Under the pieces are notes generated by a model. That model saw only the letters and a program-made list of their open reading frames with translations, was not told the origin of the DNA and searched no databases. Shown here in pieces: positions 1 to 8,271 of a stretch of DNA of 64,000 nt; positions within the stretch are counted from its first letter, which is position 1; each line of letters begins with the position of its first letter. Source of the stretch: Flavobacterium alvei (GTDB lineage Bacteria > Bacteroidota > Bacteroidia > Flavobacteriales > Flavobacteriaceae); contig NZ_PQVG01000001.1 in the NCBI RefSeq assembly GCF_002920895.1, forward strand, positions 657,370-721,369. The letters run 5' to 3'. The position numbers and the translations under genes are program-made.

Positions 1-493
1 AAGCCTTGGCGCAAGAAGAATTAACCAATTAATTGAAAAAGAATTAGCTAATTTCAAAACCTTAGATGTTCAAGTAATCTGGCAATGCGGAAAATTATAC
101 TTTGAAGATTATAAGAAATACAAATCAAATACCGTTCAAGTTTTAGATTTCATTGATCGAATGGATTTGGTTTATGCCGCTGCCGATATTGTAATTTCTC
201 GAGCTGGAGCCTCATCGGTTTCAGAATTGTGCATCGTTGGAAAACCTGTGATTTTTATTCCATCACCCAATGTTGCCGAGGATCATCAAACCAAAAACGC
301 AAAATCAATTGTTGATCAAAAAGGAGCATTAATGCTAAAGGAATCAGAATTAGAATCGCAATTCAGCATCGTATTTGAAGCCCTTTTGAAAGATAGCGGA
401 AAACAAGAATTGTTGAGCAAAAACATCAAACAATTAGCATTGCCAAACGCAACAAAACAAATTGTTGACGAAATAGTGAAATTGATAAAATAA
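1..493 (+). CDS. murG: MurG, C-terminal part (cut by window edge)
   Basis: UDP-GlcNAc:undecaprenyl-pyrophosphoryl-MurNAc-pentapeptide GlcNAc transferase, which makes lipid II at the inner face of the cytoplasmic membrane. The open frame enters from the left edge (first full codon at 2) and gives 163 residues. They start inside the second glycine loop (SLGARRIN) and include the donor-site segment [20 protein letters not shown] and the DHQTKNA motif typical of MurG. It is followed after 97 nt by murC, the usual order in the Bacteroidota division and cell-wall cluster. The gene looks intact but its N-terminal half lies outside the window. Confidence 0.95.
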   Translation, partial: SLGARRINQLIEKELANFKTLDVQVIWQCGKLYFEDYKKYKSNTVQVLDFIDRMDLVYAAADIVISRAGASSVSELCIVGKPVIFIPSPNVAEDHQTKNAKSIVDQKGALMLKESELESQFSIVFEALLKDSGKQELLSKNIKQLALPNATKQIVDEIVKLIK

Positions 494-530
494 CAATTGC
501 AATGTCAATTTGAATAATAAATAAAAAAGC

Positions 531-562
531 AATTTCAATTATAAATTTTTAAAATTGAAATT
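531..562 (+). repeat. Small AT-rich inverted repeat between murG and murC
   Basis: AATTTCAATT (531-540) is mirrored by AATTGAAATT (553-562). It could form a weak hairpin in the murG-murC transcript. No T-run follows, so it is not a convincing terminator. Confidence 0.35.
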
Positions 563-590
563 ATTATTGAAATAAAATTTTAAATTAAAT

Positions 591-1940
591 ATGAATCTAA
601 ATCAAATACATAACGTCTATTTTATAGGAATTGGAGGAATTGGAATGAGTGCTTTGGCGCGTTATTTCAAAGCCATTGGGAAAAATGTATCTGGTTATGA
701 CAAAACAGAAACCGAACTTACAAAAGACCTTTCTCAACTAGGAATTGACATTCATTTTGAAGATAGAATTGATTTAATTCCAACTGATTATTACGCAGAA
801 AACACCCTTGTGATTATCACACCAGCGGTTCCAAAATCACATTCAGAATGGAATTATTTCTTAGAACGAAATTATGAATTGAAAAAAAGAGCCGAAGTTC
901 TTGGTATCATTACAAAAGACACCTTTTGTTTTGCTGTAGCTGGAACTCACGGAAAAACCACTACATCAAGCATTCTTGGACATATATTGTTCGAAAGTGG
1001 TGTCGATGTAACGGCTTTTGTTGGTGGAATTGTCGAAAATTATAATTCTAATTTAATTGGAAACGGAAAAACAATAACAGTTGTAGAAGCCGACGAATTT
1101 GACCGCTCCTTTTTGCACCTACATCCCGATATTGCTTGTGTAACCTCAATGGATGCAGATCATTTAGATATATATGGCGACAAAACAGCAATCGAAGCTT
1201 CGTTTACAGAATTTGCAGATAAAATTGAAGATAAATCCAAACTTTTCATAACAACCGAGTTGCCAATAAAAGGTCTTACTTGTGCAGTAAATGAAGAGGC
1301 AAATTTCACCGCTTTCAATATCAGAATTATAAACAGTCAATATGTTTTTGATGTAAAAACACCAACAGAAACATTATACAATATTGAATTTGGTTTGCCA
1401 GGAAAACACAATTTAATGAACGCGCTAATGGCATTGGCAATGGCAAAAACCTTTGGCCTCCCAACCGAAGACATTGCTAGTGCTTTGCGTTCTTTTAAAG
1501 GAATAAAAAGAAGATTCTCCTATCAAATTAAAAACGAAAGATTAGTTTATATCGATGATTATGCTCATCATCCAACCGAAATAAATGCGGTTCATCAAGC
1601 CGTTAGAGAATTGTATCCAAACCAAAAAGTTTTAGCAGTTTTTCAACCTCATTTGTTTAGCAGAACCAAAGATTTTGCCGATGAATTTGCCAAAAGTTTG
1701 TCAGCTTTTGATGAAGTGATTTTATTGGATATTTATCCAGCACGAGAACTGCCAATGGAAGGAATTACATCCAGTTGGCTAATCGATAAAGTAGAAAATT
1801 TGAACAAGAAATTAACTACAAAAGAAAATTTGATTCCATCAATTTTAGAAAGTAACGCAACCGTTATAGTAACAATTGGTGCAGGAGATATTGGAGAAAT
1901 GGTAACAACAATTAAAAATTCGTTAAATGAAACTGTTTAA
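591..1940 (+). CDS. murC: MurC, UDP-N-acetylmuramate--L-alanine ligase
   Basis: ATP-dependent cytoplasmic ligase that adds L-Ala to UDP-MurNAc, the first step of peptide stem assembly. The 449 residues match the normal family length. The N-terminal Rossmann motif GIGGIGMS lies near residues 13-20, the ATP-binding loop AGTHGKTT at 117-124, the middle-domain signature LPGKHNLMNALMA near 270 and the ligase motif DDYAHHPTEI near 320. The last 14 nt overlap the start of ftsQ in another frame, which suggests translational coupling. It belongs to the murG-murC-ftsQ-ftsA-ftsZ run, all on the plus strand. Confidence 0.97.
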   Translation: MNLNQIHNVYFIGIGGIGMSALARYFKAIGKNVSGYDKTETELTKDLSQLGIDIHFEDRIDLIPTDYYAENTLVIITPAVPKSHSEWNYFLERNYELKKRAEVLGIITKDTFCFAVAGTHGKTTTSSILGHILFESGVDVTAFVGGIVENYNSNLIGNGKTITVVEADEFDRSFLHLHPDIACVTSMDADHLDIYGDKTAIEASFTEFADKIEDKSKLFITTELPIKGLTCAVNEEANFTAFNIRIINSQYVFDVKTPTETLYNIEFGLPGKHNLMNALMALAMAKTFGLPTEDIASALRSFKGIKRRFSYQIKNERLVYIDDYAHHPTEINAVHQAVRELYPNQKVLAVFQPHLFSRTKDFADEFAKSLSAFDEVILLDIYPARELPMEGITSSWLIDKVENLNKKLTTKENLIPSILESNATVIVTIGAGDIGEMVTTIKNSLNETV

Positions 1941-2649
1941 TTGGGCAAATATTCGATTAATACTGATGTTTTCATTGGTGATTTTTCTGTATTCGTTTAC
2001 TTCAAATCGAAATAATAGCAGAAAATTGACAAAATCAACCGTTGTTTTTGTAGGAGATACCGCTCCATATATTACTTCAGAAACGGTTAATAAATTGTTA
2101 ATAGAAAATAATAAAGACGTAAAAAGTATAGGCAAAGATAAATTAGATTTGAATAAACTGGAAAGAGAGCTAAATGCAAACAAAATGATTGAAAAATCTG
2201 ATGTGTTTGTGAGCATCGATGGCGAGTTAAAAGCAGTTGTGAAACAAAAAACTCCAATAGCCAGGATTTTTGACGGAGAAAAGTCATTCTATATTGATTA
2301 TAAAGGAAATACAATGCCTTTATCATCAAATTATACGGCTAGAGTTCCGCTTGTTTCAGGGGAAATAAATAAAAAAAATAGCAAAAAATTAGCCGAATTA
2401 TTTCGGATTATATATGACGATGAGTTTTTGAAAAAAAACATCATTGGTGTTCAGATTATGCCAAATGGAAGCATTAAAATGATGAACAGGAATTACGACT
2501 ATCAGATTGATTTTGGTGGGACATTAAGAATGAAAGCAAAATTTAATAATTACAAAGCTTTTTTTCAGAAAGCAGTTTTAGATAGCTCATTAAATAAATA
2601 CAAAACAATCGACCTAAGATTTGCTCAGCAAGTAGTATGTACTAAATAA
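1927..2649 (+). CDS. ftsQ: FtsQ-like cell division protein
   Basis: Bitopic inner-membrane division protein that links early and late divisome components. It has 240 residues: a short cytoplasmic N-terminus, one membrane segment around residues 10-26, then a periplasmic POTRA-like region starting near VVFVGDTAPYITSE. FtsQ sequences diverge strongly, so the call rests mostly on topology and on position between murC and ftsA. The ATG lies inside the murC 3' end (14-nt overlap), and ftsA starts 6 nt after the stop, so the three are probably translated from one message. Confidence 0.9.
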   Translation: MKLFNWANIRLILMFSLVIFLYSFTSNRNNSRKLTKSTVVFVGDTAPYITSETVNKLLIENNKDVKSIGKDKLDLNKLERELNANKMIEKSDVFVSIDGELKAVVKQKTPIARIFDGEKSFYIDYKGNTMPLSSNYTARVPLVSGEINKKNSKKLAELFRIIYDDEFLKKNIIGVQIMPNGSIKMMNRNYDYQIDFGGTLRMKAKFNNYKAFFQKAVLDSSLNKYKTIDLRFAQQVVCTK

Positions 2650-2655
2650 TAGATA

Positions 2656-4038
2656 ATGGAAAAAGAGAATATTGCAGTAGGTCTAGATATTGGGACGACA
2701 AAAATAGTTGCCATGATTGGCAAGAAAAACGAGTACGGAAAATTAGAAATTTTAGGGGTTGGAAAATCCAAAAGTTTAGGTGTGGCAAGAGGAGTTGTAA
2801 ACAACATTACTCAAACCATTCAATCCATTCAGCAAGCCGTTCTTGAAGCAGAAAACAAATCAGGTTACAAAATAAACGATGTTGTAGTAGGTATTGCTGG
2901 TCAACACATTCGAAGCATTCAACACAGTGATTATATTATCAGAACAAATGCTGAAGAAGTAATTAGCAATTATGACATTCAACTTCTAATAGACCAAGTA
3001 AACAAATTGGCAATGTTACCTGGAGAAGAAATTATTCATGTTTTGCCACAAGAATATAAAATTGACGGACAAGCAGACATCAAAGAACCGGTAGGAATGT
3101 ACGGTGGAAGATTAGAATCTAGTTTTCACGTTGTTGTAGGGCAAGCATCTTCAATTCGAAATGTTGCAAGATGCATTCAGAGTTCAGATATCGAATTGTC
3201 AGGTCTAACCTTAGAACCTTTAGCATCTGCAAATGCTGTTTTAAGCCAAGAAGAAAAAGAGGCAGGAGTTGCATTGATTGATATTGGCGGAGGAACAACC
3301 GATTTAGCCATATTCAAAGACGGTATTATTCGCCACACAGCAGTAATCCCTTTTGGTGGTAATGTAATCACCGATGACATCAAAGAAGGCTGCTCGATTA
3401 TAGAAAACCAAGCCGAATTATTGAAAGTGAAATTTGGATCAGCTTGGCCTGGAGAAAATAAAGACATTGAAATTGTTTCTATTCCAGGAATAAGAGGAAG
3501 AGAACCTAAAGAAATTTCTCTTAAAAATTTATCGAAAATAATTCATGCGCGTGTGAATGAAATTATTGAGCAAGTTTTTTCAGAAATAAAAGATTATGGA
3601 CATGACGATCCTCGCAAAAAACTAATAGCTGGAATTGTATTAACTGGTGGAGGTGCCCAATTAAAACACATCAAACAATTAGTAGAATACATCACCGGAA
3701 TGGATACACGAATTGGTTATCCAAACGAACATTTAGCTGGCAACTCTGACGAAGAAATTTCATGCCCATTGTATGCCACAGCAGTAGGTTTAGTAATGAA
3801 TAGCATCGAAAACAAAACTCAAAGTGCTATCAAAATAGACAAAAACGCTGGACCTAAAATCGTTACACCTCCAGTATTTCAACCTCAAGAAGAGCCAATT
3901 GTTACAGAAAAAATTGAGGACTTAAACATCCCAATTGCTACTAAAAAAACAACCGAAGAAACTTCAAACAAAAAAAACTTTTTTGATTTAAGTGGTTACT
4001 TAGGAAAAATTAAAGAATTCTTAGACAACGCAGAATAA
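2656..4038 (+). CDS. ftsA: FtsA, actin-like cell division protein
   Basis: Actin-family ATPase that anchors FtsZ filaments to the cytoplasmic membrane. Visible motifs: phosphate-1 loop GLDIGTTKIVAMIG at about residues 9-22, phosphate-2 VALIDIGGGTTDLAIF, and adenosine loop IVLTGGGAQLKHI. The SHS2/1C subdomain lies between the first two. The C-terminus, FDLSGYLGKIKEFLDNAE, is an amphipathic stretch that fits the membrane-targeting sequence. A low-complexity linker of about 50 residues precedes it. It sits 40 nt upstream of ftsZ. Confidence 0.97.
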   Translation: MEKENIAVGLDIGTTKIVAMIGKKNEYGKLEILGVGKSKSLGVARGVVNNITQTIQSIQQAVLEAENKSGYKINDVVVGIAGQHIRSIQHSDYIIRTNAEEVISNYDIQLLIDQVNKLAMLPGEEIIHVLPQEYKIDGQADIKEPVGMYGGRLESSFHVVVGQASSIRNVARCIQSSDIELSGLTLEPLASANAVLSQEEKEAGVALIDIGGGTTDLAIFKDGIIRHTAVIPFGGNVITDDIKEGCSIIENQAELLKVKFGSAWPGENKDIEIVSIPGIRGREPKEISLKNLSKIIHARVNEIIEQVFSEIKDYGHDDPRKKLIAGIVLTGGGAQLKHIKQLVEYITGMDTRIGYPNEHLAGNSDEEISCPLYATAVGLVMNSIENKTQSAIKIDKNAGPKIVTPPVFQPQEEPIVTEKIEDLNIPIATKKTTEETSNKKNFFDLSGYLGKIKEFLDNAE

Positions 4039-4078
4039 AGAATAAAAAAAATAAATTAAAAATAATAAAATCCATAAG

Positions 4079-6040
4079 ATGATGAGCAACTCAGAATTTG
4101 GCAGCATTTCATTTGATTTACCAAAAAACCAATCAAATGTAATAAAAGTAATAGGTGTTGGCGGCGGCGGAAGCAACGCTATAAACCACATGTTCAAACA
4201 AGGTATTAAAGGCGTAGATTTTATCGTTTGTAATACTGATTCACAAGCTTTGGACAACAGTGCTGTGCCCAACAAAATTCAATTAGGAGTAAACCTAACC
4301 GAGGGACTTGGCGCAGGTGCAAATCCAGATGTAGGACAACAATCTGCTATAGAAAGCATTTCTGATATTGAAAAAATGCTTGATAGTAACACCAAAATGG
4401 TTTTTATCACCGCTGGAATGGGTGGAGGAACCGGTACAGGTGCAGCGCCAGTAATTGCTCAATTGGCCAAAGAAAGAGACATCTTAACGGTTGGAATCGT
4501 AACTTTACCATTCTCATTTGAAGGGAAAGTTCGTTTAGAACAAGCTCATATTGGAATAAAAAAATTACGCAAACAAGTCGATTCACTAATTGTTATCAAC
4601 AATAACAAATTGAGAGAAGTGTATGGTAATCTAGGTTTTAAAGCTGGATTCTCAAAAGCTGACGAAGTATTAGCAACTGCCTCAAGAGGAATTGCAGAAG
4701 TAATTACACATCACTACACGCAAAATATCGATTTAAAAGATGCCAAAACAGTATTAGCCAACAGCGGAACTGCTATTATGGGATCGGCTGTCGCTACTGG
4801 AGCCAACAGAGCTAAAGAAGGAATAATTTCTGCCTTGGATTCTCCTTTATTGAACGACAATAAAATTACTGGAGCTAAAAACGTATTGTTGCTCATCGTT
4901 TCTGGTTCAGATGAAATTACAATTGATGAAATTGGAGAAATCAACGATTATATTCAAGCCGAAGCGGGACATAATGCCAATATTATTATGGGAGTTGGTG
5001 AAGATGAATCGCTTGGAGAATCTATTTCAGTAACCATTATTGCTACCGGATTTGATATCGAACAACAACACGAAATTGTAAATGTTGAGCCAACAAAAAT
5101 CATTCACACTCTTGATGACGAACAAAAAAGTAATGCGTTTGATTTGACAAAAAACACAGTTACATCTTTCAATAATCCTATCGATTCACCAATTGCAAAG
5201 ACAGAAGAAAGAATCGTTTTTGAATTATTAGAAGAAGATGAAATCGTTGAAGAAATCGTTGAAGAACCTGCAAAAGTTGTACTCAAAAGTGAAGAACTTA
5301 TGGGTATGAATGAATTCATCAAAAACTTAGATGTTACATTCGAAATAGTTTCTCCTATAAAAGACCTTGATTTTGTTGTTTCGTCGCCAGAAGTAAAACA
5401 AATAGAGGTTGTTGAGCCAAAATTTTTCCACAAAGAAGAACAAGCTTCATTTTCATTTGATTTACCTCTTTTTAAATCAGAACCTATAAAATCAGAACCT
5501 GTACAATTAGAAGAGACCAAAACGCTTTTCGAATTAAGTAAAGAAACGCGCGACATCAAAGTGAATGAGGCTGTGCAATTTGTTCCAGTAACAGAATTGA
5601 CCGACAATGGAATTATTAGACATACTCTTGAAGAATATACTGAAATAGAAAATACTTTTATGAACTCTAAACCAACTCCTGCAGTTGTTGAGGAAGTAAT
5701 TCCAGAGGAATTGAACATCACAATGAAAAAAATTGATGTAATTGAAAACGCTACTTCAACACTAGAAAGTATTTCTCCAATGGACATGACCATTCAAGAA
5801 TCGATGAAATTAAGAACTGAAGAAAGAAGAAAAAAATTAAAAGAATTCAACTATAAATTTCACAATAACGTTTCAAGAATTGACGAACTAGAAAGAGAAC
5901 CAGCCTACAAAAGACACGGAATAGATCTTTCAAAATCACAACTATCTAGTACAAATTCTAGGATTTCAGTTGGAACAGACAGCAATGATGATCTACAATT
6001 AAGATCAAATAATTCATTTTTGCACGATAATGTTGACTAA
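4079..6040 (+). CDS. ftsZ: FtsZ, tubulin-like GTPase with long C-terminal linker
   Basis: Forms the cytokinetic ring. The GTPase domain covers about residues 20-330: VGGGGSNAINHM at 27-38, tubulin signature GMGGGTGTGA near 113-122, and T7-loop residues N216, D218 and D221 that complete GTP hydrolysis in the next subunit. At 653 residues it is far longer than the typical 380-400. Most of the extra is an acidic Glu/Val-rich linker (about 340-600) and a conserved-looking end, NNSFLHDNVD, which I recall from other Flavobacteriaceae FtsZ. The start could be either of two consecutive ATG codons (4079 or 4082). A strong terminator follows, so it ends the division operon. Confidence 0.97.
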   Translation: MMSNSEFGSISFDLPKNQSNVIKVIGVGGGGSNAINHMFKQGIKGVDFIVCNTDSQALDNSAVPNKIQLGVNLTEGLGAGANPDVGQQSAIESISDIEKMLDSNTKMVFITAGMGGGTGTGAAPVIAQLAKERDILTVGIVTLPFSFEGKVRLEQAHIGIKKLRKQVDSLIVINNNKLREVYGNLGFKAGFSKADEVLATASRGIAEVITHHYTQNIDLKDAKTVLANSGTAIMGSAVATGANRAKEGIISALDSPLLNDNKITGAKNVLLLIVSGSDEITIDEIGEINDYIQAEAGHNANIIMGVGEDESLGESISVTIIATGFDIEQQHEIVNVEPTKIIHTLDDEQKSNAFDLTKNTVTSFNNPIDSPIAKTEERIVFELLEEDEIVEEIVEEPAKVVLKSEELMGMNEFIKNLDVTFEIVSPIKDLDFVVSSPEVKQIEVVEPKFFHKEEQASFSFDLPLFKSEPIKSEPVQLEETKTLFELSKETRDIKVNEAVQFVPVTELTDNGIIRHTLEEYTEIENTFMNSKPTPAVVEEVIPEELNITMKKIDVIENATSTLESISPMDMTIQESMKLRTEERRKKLKEFNYKFHNNVSRIDELEREPAYKRHGIDLSKSQLSSTNSRISVGTDSNDDLQLRSNNSFLHDNVD

Positions 6041-6062
6041 CTAATTCAAACCAAAGTTGCCT

Positions 6063-6097
6063 AACCCGAAAATTTATTCAATTTTCGGGTTATTTTT
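6063..6097 (+). terminator. Rho-independent terminator after ftsZ
   Basis: Perfect 12-bp stem: AACCCGAAAATT (6063-6074) pairs with AATTTTCGGGTT (6080-6091) across a 5-nt loop, followed by ATTTTTT. It closes the division-gene operon. Confidence 0.9.
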
Positions 6098-6130
6098 TGG
6101 TATCAGAACAAGGAACGCTACTATAATCAG

Positions 6131-6161
6131 TTGCTAATTCGATTAAATTACTATAAATTTG
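6131..6161 (+). promoter_or_regulatory. Bacteroidota-type promoter for the YqeY-like gene
   Basis: TTG at 6131-6133, a 20-nt spacer, then TAAATTTG at 6154-6161, a full match to the Flavobacterium -7 consensus TAnnTTTG. The leader to the start codon at 6232 is about 65 nt. Confidence 0.75.
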
Positions 6162-6231
6162 TGCTCCCGAATGCAACCCAATATTTGGGGTTTAAACATT
6201 CTAAAATCATAAATCTAAATCATAAATTATT

Positions 6232-6681
6232 ATGAGCTTATCTACACAAATCATGGAGGAAATAAAAACCGCCATGAGAGCCAAAGATACCGTTGCATTA
6301 GAAGCTTTAAGAGCCATTAAATCAGAAATTCTTTTAGCTCAAACTTCATCTGGATCAAAAGAAGAAATCACCGAAGCAGACGAAATAAAATTACTTCAAA
6401 AATTGGTTAAAACCCGTAAGGACAGTGCCAAGATTTTTATCGAGCAAAATCGTATGGATTTGGCAGAACCAGAATTGGCTCAAATCGCTGTAATCGAAAA
6501 ATTCTTGCCAGCACAACTATCCGAAGCCGAAGTAGAAGCCGTAATTGCAAAAATCATTGCTGAAACTGGTGCGTCAGGAATAGCCTCTATGGGAAAAGTA
6601 ATGGGAATAGCCTCAGCGCAATTAGGAGGAACAGCTGAAGGAAAAACCATCTCTTCTATAGTAAAAAAATTATTGACTTAA
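6232..6681 (+). CDS. GatB/YqeY domain-containing protein
   Basis: 149 residues, the normal size for stand-alone YqeY proteins. These resemble the C-terminal tRNA-interacting domain of the amidotransferase subunit GatB, but their own function is not established. Family traits: helical N-terminus MEEIKTAMRAKDTVALEALR, the central RKDSAKIFIEQNRMDLAEPE segment, and a C-terminal GMGKVMG-like stretch (ASMGKVMGIASAQLGG). It is a single gene with its own promoter, followed by a hairpin and tRNA-Arg. Confidence 0.9.
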   Translation: MSLSTQIMEEIKTAMRAKDTVALEALRAIKSEILLAQTSSGSKEEITEADEIKLLQKLVKTRKDSAKIFIEQNRMDLAEPELAQIAVIEKFLPAQLSEAEVEAVIAKIIAETGASGIASMGKVMGIASAQLGGTAEGKTISSIVKKLLT

Positions 6682-6688
6682 TATAATT

Positions 6689-6722
6689 TAGAGTTCAGAT
6701 TGAATCTACAATCTGAACTCTA
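6689..6722. repeat. Perfect 14-bp inverted repeat after the YqeY-like gene
   Basis: TAGAGTTCAGATTG (6689-6702) and CAATCTGAACTCTA (6709-6722) form a perfect stem around AATCTA. No T-run follows, so it may act as a 3' stability hairpin or be a dispersed intergenic element rather than a classic terminator. Confidence 0.6.
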
Positions 6723-6745
6723 CAATCATAAATCTACAATAAAAA

Positions 6746-6822
6746 GGCTTCGTAGTTCAACTGGATAGAATTTCAGATTTCGGCTCTGAAGGTTGCAGGT
6801 TCGAACCCTGCCGAGGTCACCA
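6746..6822 (+). tRNA. tRNA-Arg (anticodon UCG)
   Basis: The 77 nt fold as a cloverleaf. The acceptor GGCTTCG pairs with CGAGGTC (two wobble pairs), D stem GTTC/GAAT, anticodon stem TCAGA/TCTGA around loop TTTCGGC with anticodon TCG at 6780-6782, variable loop of 5 nt, T stem GCAGG/CCTGC around TTCGAAC, discriminator A, and an encoded CCA at 6820-6822. UCG reads CGA and related Arg codons. A terminator follows directly. Confidence 0.93.
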
Positions 6823-6825
6823 AAG

Positions 6826-6856
6826 AATCCTATTTCCTTGTGGAATAGGATTTTTT
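6826..6856 (+). terminator. Terminator after tRNA-Arg
   Basis: AATCCTATT (6826-6834) pairs with AATAGGATT (6844-6852), followed by a T-run. Confidence 0.85.
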
Positions 6857-6884
6857 ATATCCAATTCTTAATAATTCATCTAAC

Positions 6885-6915
6885 TTTTTTGAACACTTAT
6901 TTTTCTATATATTTG
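6885..6915 (+). promoter_or_regulatory. Promoter very close to the start of the gene at 6920
   Basis: TATATTTG at 6908-6915 fits TAnnTTTG, and a TTTTTTG tract at 6885-6891 could serve as the -33 element with a short 16-nt spacer. The -7 box ends only 4 nt before the ATG at 6920, so the transcript would be leaderless or nearly so. Confidence 0.5.
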
Positions 6916-6919
6916 TGTC

Positions 6920-8146
6920 ATGGATAAAAAAGTAGCTCTTAAAAATATTATTAAATGCTGCGAAACACGTTTTAATCGTGGTGCTTCAGACGATTGGAAA
7001 CATAGCGATTTTATTGATTTTAGTCGTGAAATTCAAAAAGAAACCAAAATCAATATAAGCACCAATACACTCAAACGAGTATTCGGAAAAATAGCCGTTG
7101 AAGATGATTATTTACCACAGTATGCTACTATTGATGCACTTAAAAAATACAGCGGACATCTTCCTTGTGACAAAAATGACAATGAGTTGATTAAATCAAA
7201 ATCTGATTCTAATATCTTTTTGAAATTTGGTTTTGTATGGAGCTTTTCAATTGGCTTATTGGTAGTTATTAGTTTGTATTTCTTAAGTAAGAATGAAGAT
7301 ATTAATTCAGGAACAATTAAAGTTTCCAATACAGAAGGTCTTTTACCCAAAACCGCTTTTTTTGATTTGCAAATACCAAAATCTGAGGATAGTATTTTCA
7401 TGGATTTTGGCGATAAATCACCCCTAATTTATCTAGAGCCAGAACAAACAAAAATAACTCACGTTTATCTGTTTCCAGGGGTTTTCAAAGTTAATTTCAA
7501 AAGCGGAGCTACTGTTCTTGCCGAATCAAAAATATCAGTTTCTTTAAACAAATGGTTGGGTTTAGGATTCCTTCGCCAACGAGATATTCCAAATAATTAT
7601 TATGCTTTTCCTGTTTTAAAAAATGACAAAGACAGTCTTTTTTACATTTCCAATGAACAATTGCATAAATCAGGATTAGACACTTTGAAGCCCTACTTTA
7701 CCCGACTTTGTAATTTTACACCATTAAAAAATCATTCGGATAATTTTATTTTTGAAACTACTTTTAAAAAAACACTACAAAAAAAAGGGATTTCGTGTAC
7801 TAGTGTACAATTTCAAATTTCGGGAATTGATAATATAATTAGGTTCAATTTTGTGAATTCAGGATGTAGTTCAAGGGTAATAAACATCGTCAGTGAGCAG
7901 ATTTTTTTGGGTACAAAAAACGATTTGTCAAGATTTGTTCTTGATTTAAACCAATGGAATACCGTAAAATTAATCAACCGAAATAAAAATTTGGACTTGT
8001 TTGTAAATGGTAAATTATTGTTTCGGGGAACTTACAAACAGTCTATCGGAGATTTAAGAGGGGTTTTTGTTGAATTTAGAGGCAACGGATATGTTAAAAA
8101 ACTCAGTTTGAAATCTTTAAACGAAGAAAATCTATATAGTTTTTAA
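6920..8146 (+). CDS. Uncharacterised single-pass membrane protein with basic N-terminal domain
   Basis: 408 residues, family not securely recognised. Residues 1-100 are charged and soluble, with a helix pattern (NISTNTLKRVFGKIAVEDDY) that resembles a DNA-binding or winged-helix module. One membrane segment follows at about 104-123 (FVWSFSIGLLVVISLYFLS). The rest is an extracytoplasmic beta-rich region with a PKD-like stretch (VYLFPGVFKVNFKSGATV) and a C-terminal LamG/concanavalin-like part (NQWNTVKLINRNKNLDLFVNG). That layout suggests a sensor joining an external ligand-binding part to a cytoplasmic regulatory head, but this is inference. It is monocistronic with its own promoter. Confidence 0.7.
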   Translation: MDKKVALKNIIKCCETRFNRGASDDWKHSDFIDFSREIQKETKINISTNTLKRVFGKIAVEDDYLPQYATIDALKKYSGHLPCDKNDNELIKSKSDSNIFLKFGFVWSFSIGLLVVISLYFLSKNEDINSGTIKVSNTEGLLPKTAFFDLQIPKSEDSIFMDFGDKSPLIYLEPEQTKITHVYLFPGVFKVNFKSGATVLAESKISVSLNKWLGLGFLRQRDIPNNYYAFPVLKNDKDSLFYISNEQLHKSGLDTLKPYFTRLCNFTPLKNHSDNFIFETTFKKTLQKKGISCTSVQFQISGIDNIIRFNFVNSGCSSRVINIVSEQIFLGTKNDLSRFVLDLNQWNTVKLINRNKNLDLFVNGKLLFRGTYKQSIGDLRGVFVEFRGNGYVKKLSLKSLNEENLYSF

Positions 8147-8271
8147 TTTACTGAAATACAATTAGTTATCATGTCCATAGTTTTGGATGTGTTTTGAATA
8201 AGTCAATAATTCATTCGTTATGTTAAATTCGATTAATTTTGATGCTCTATTAATACAATCGGATTTTAATT

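Noticed and set aside
5104..5793. Minus-strand 229-codon frame
   Set aside because: It is the shadow of the acidic, low-complexity FtsZ linker; Ser-rich product with no family resemblance.
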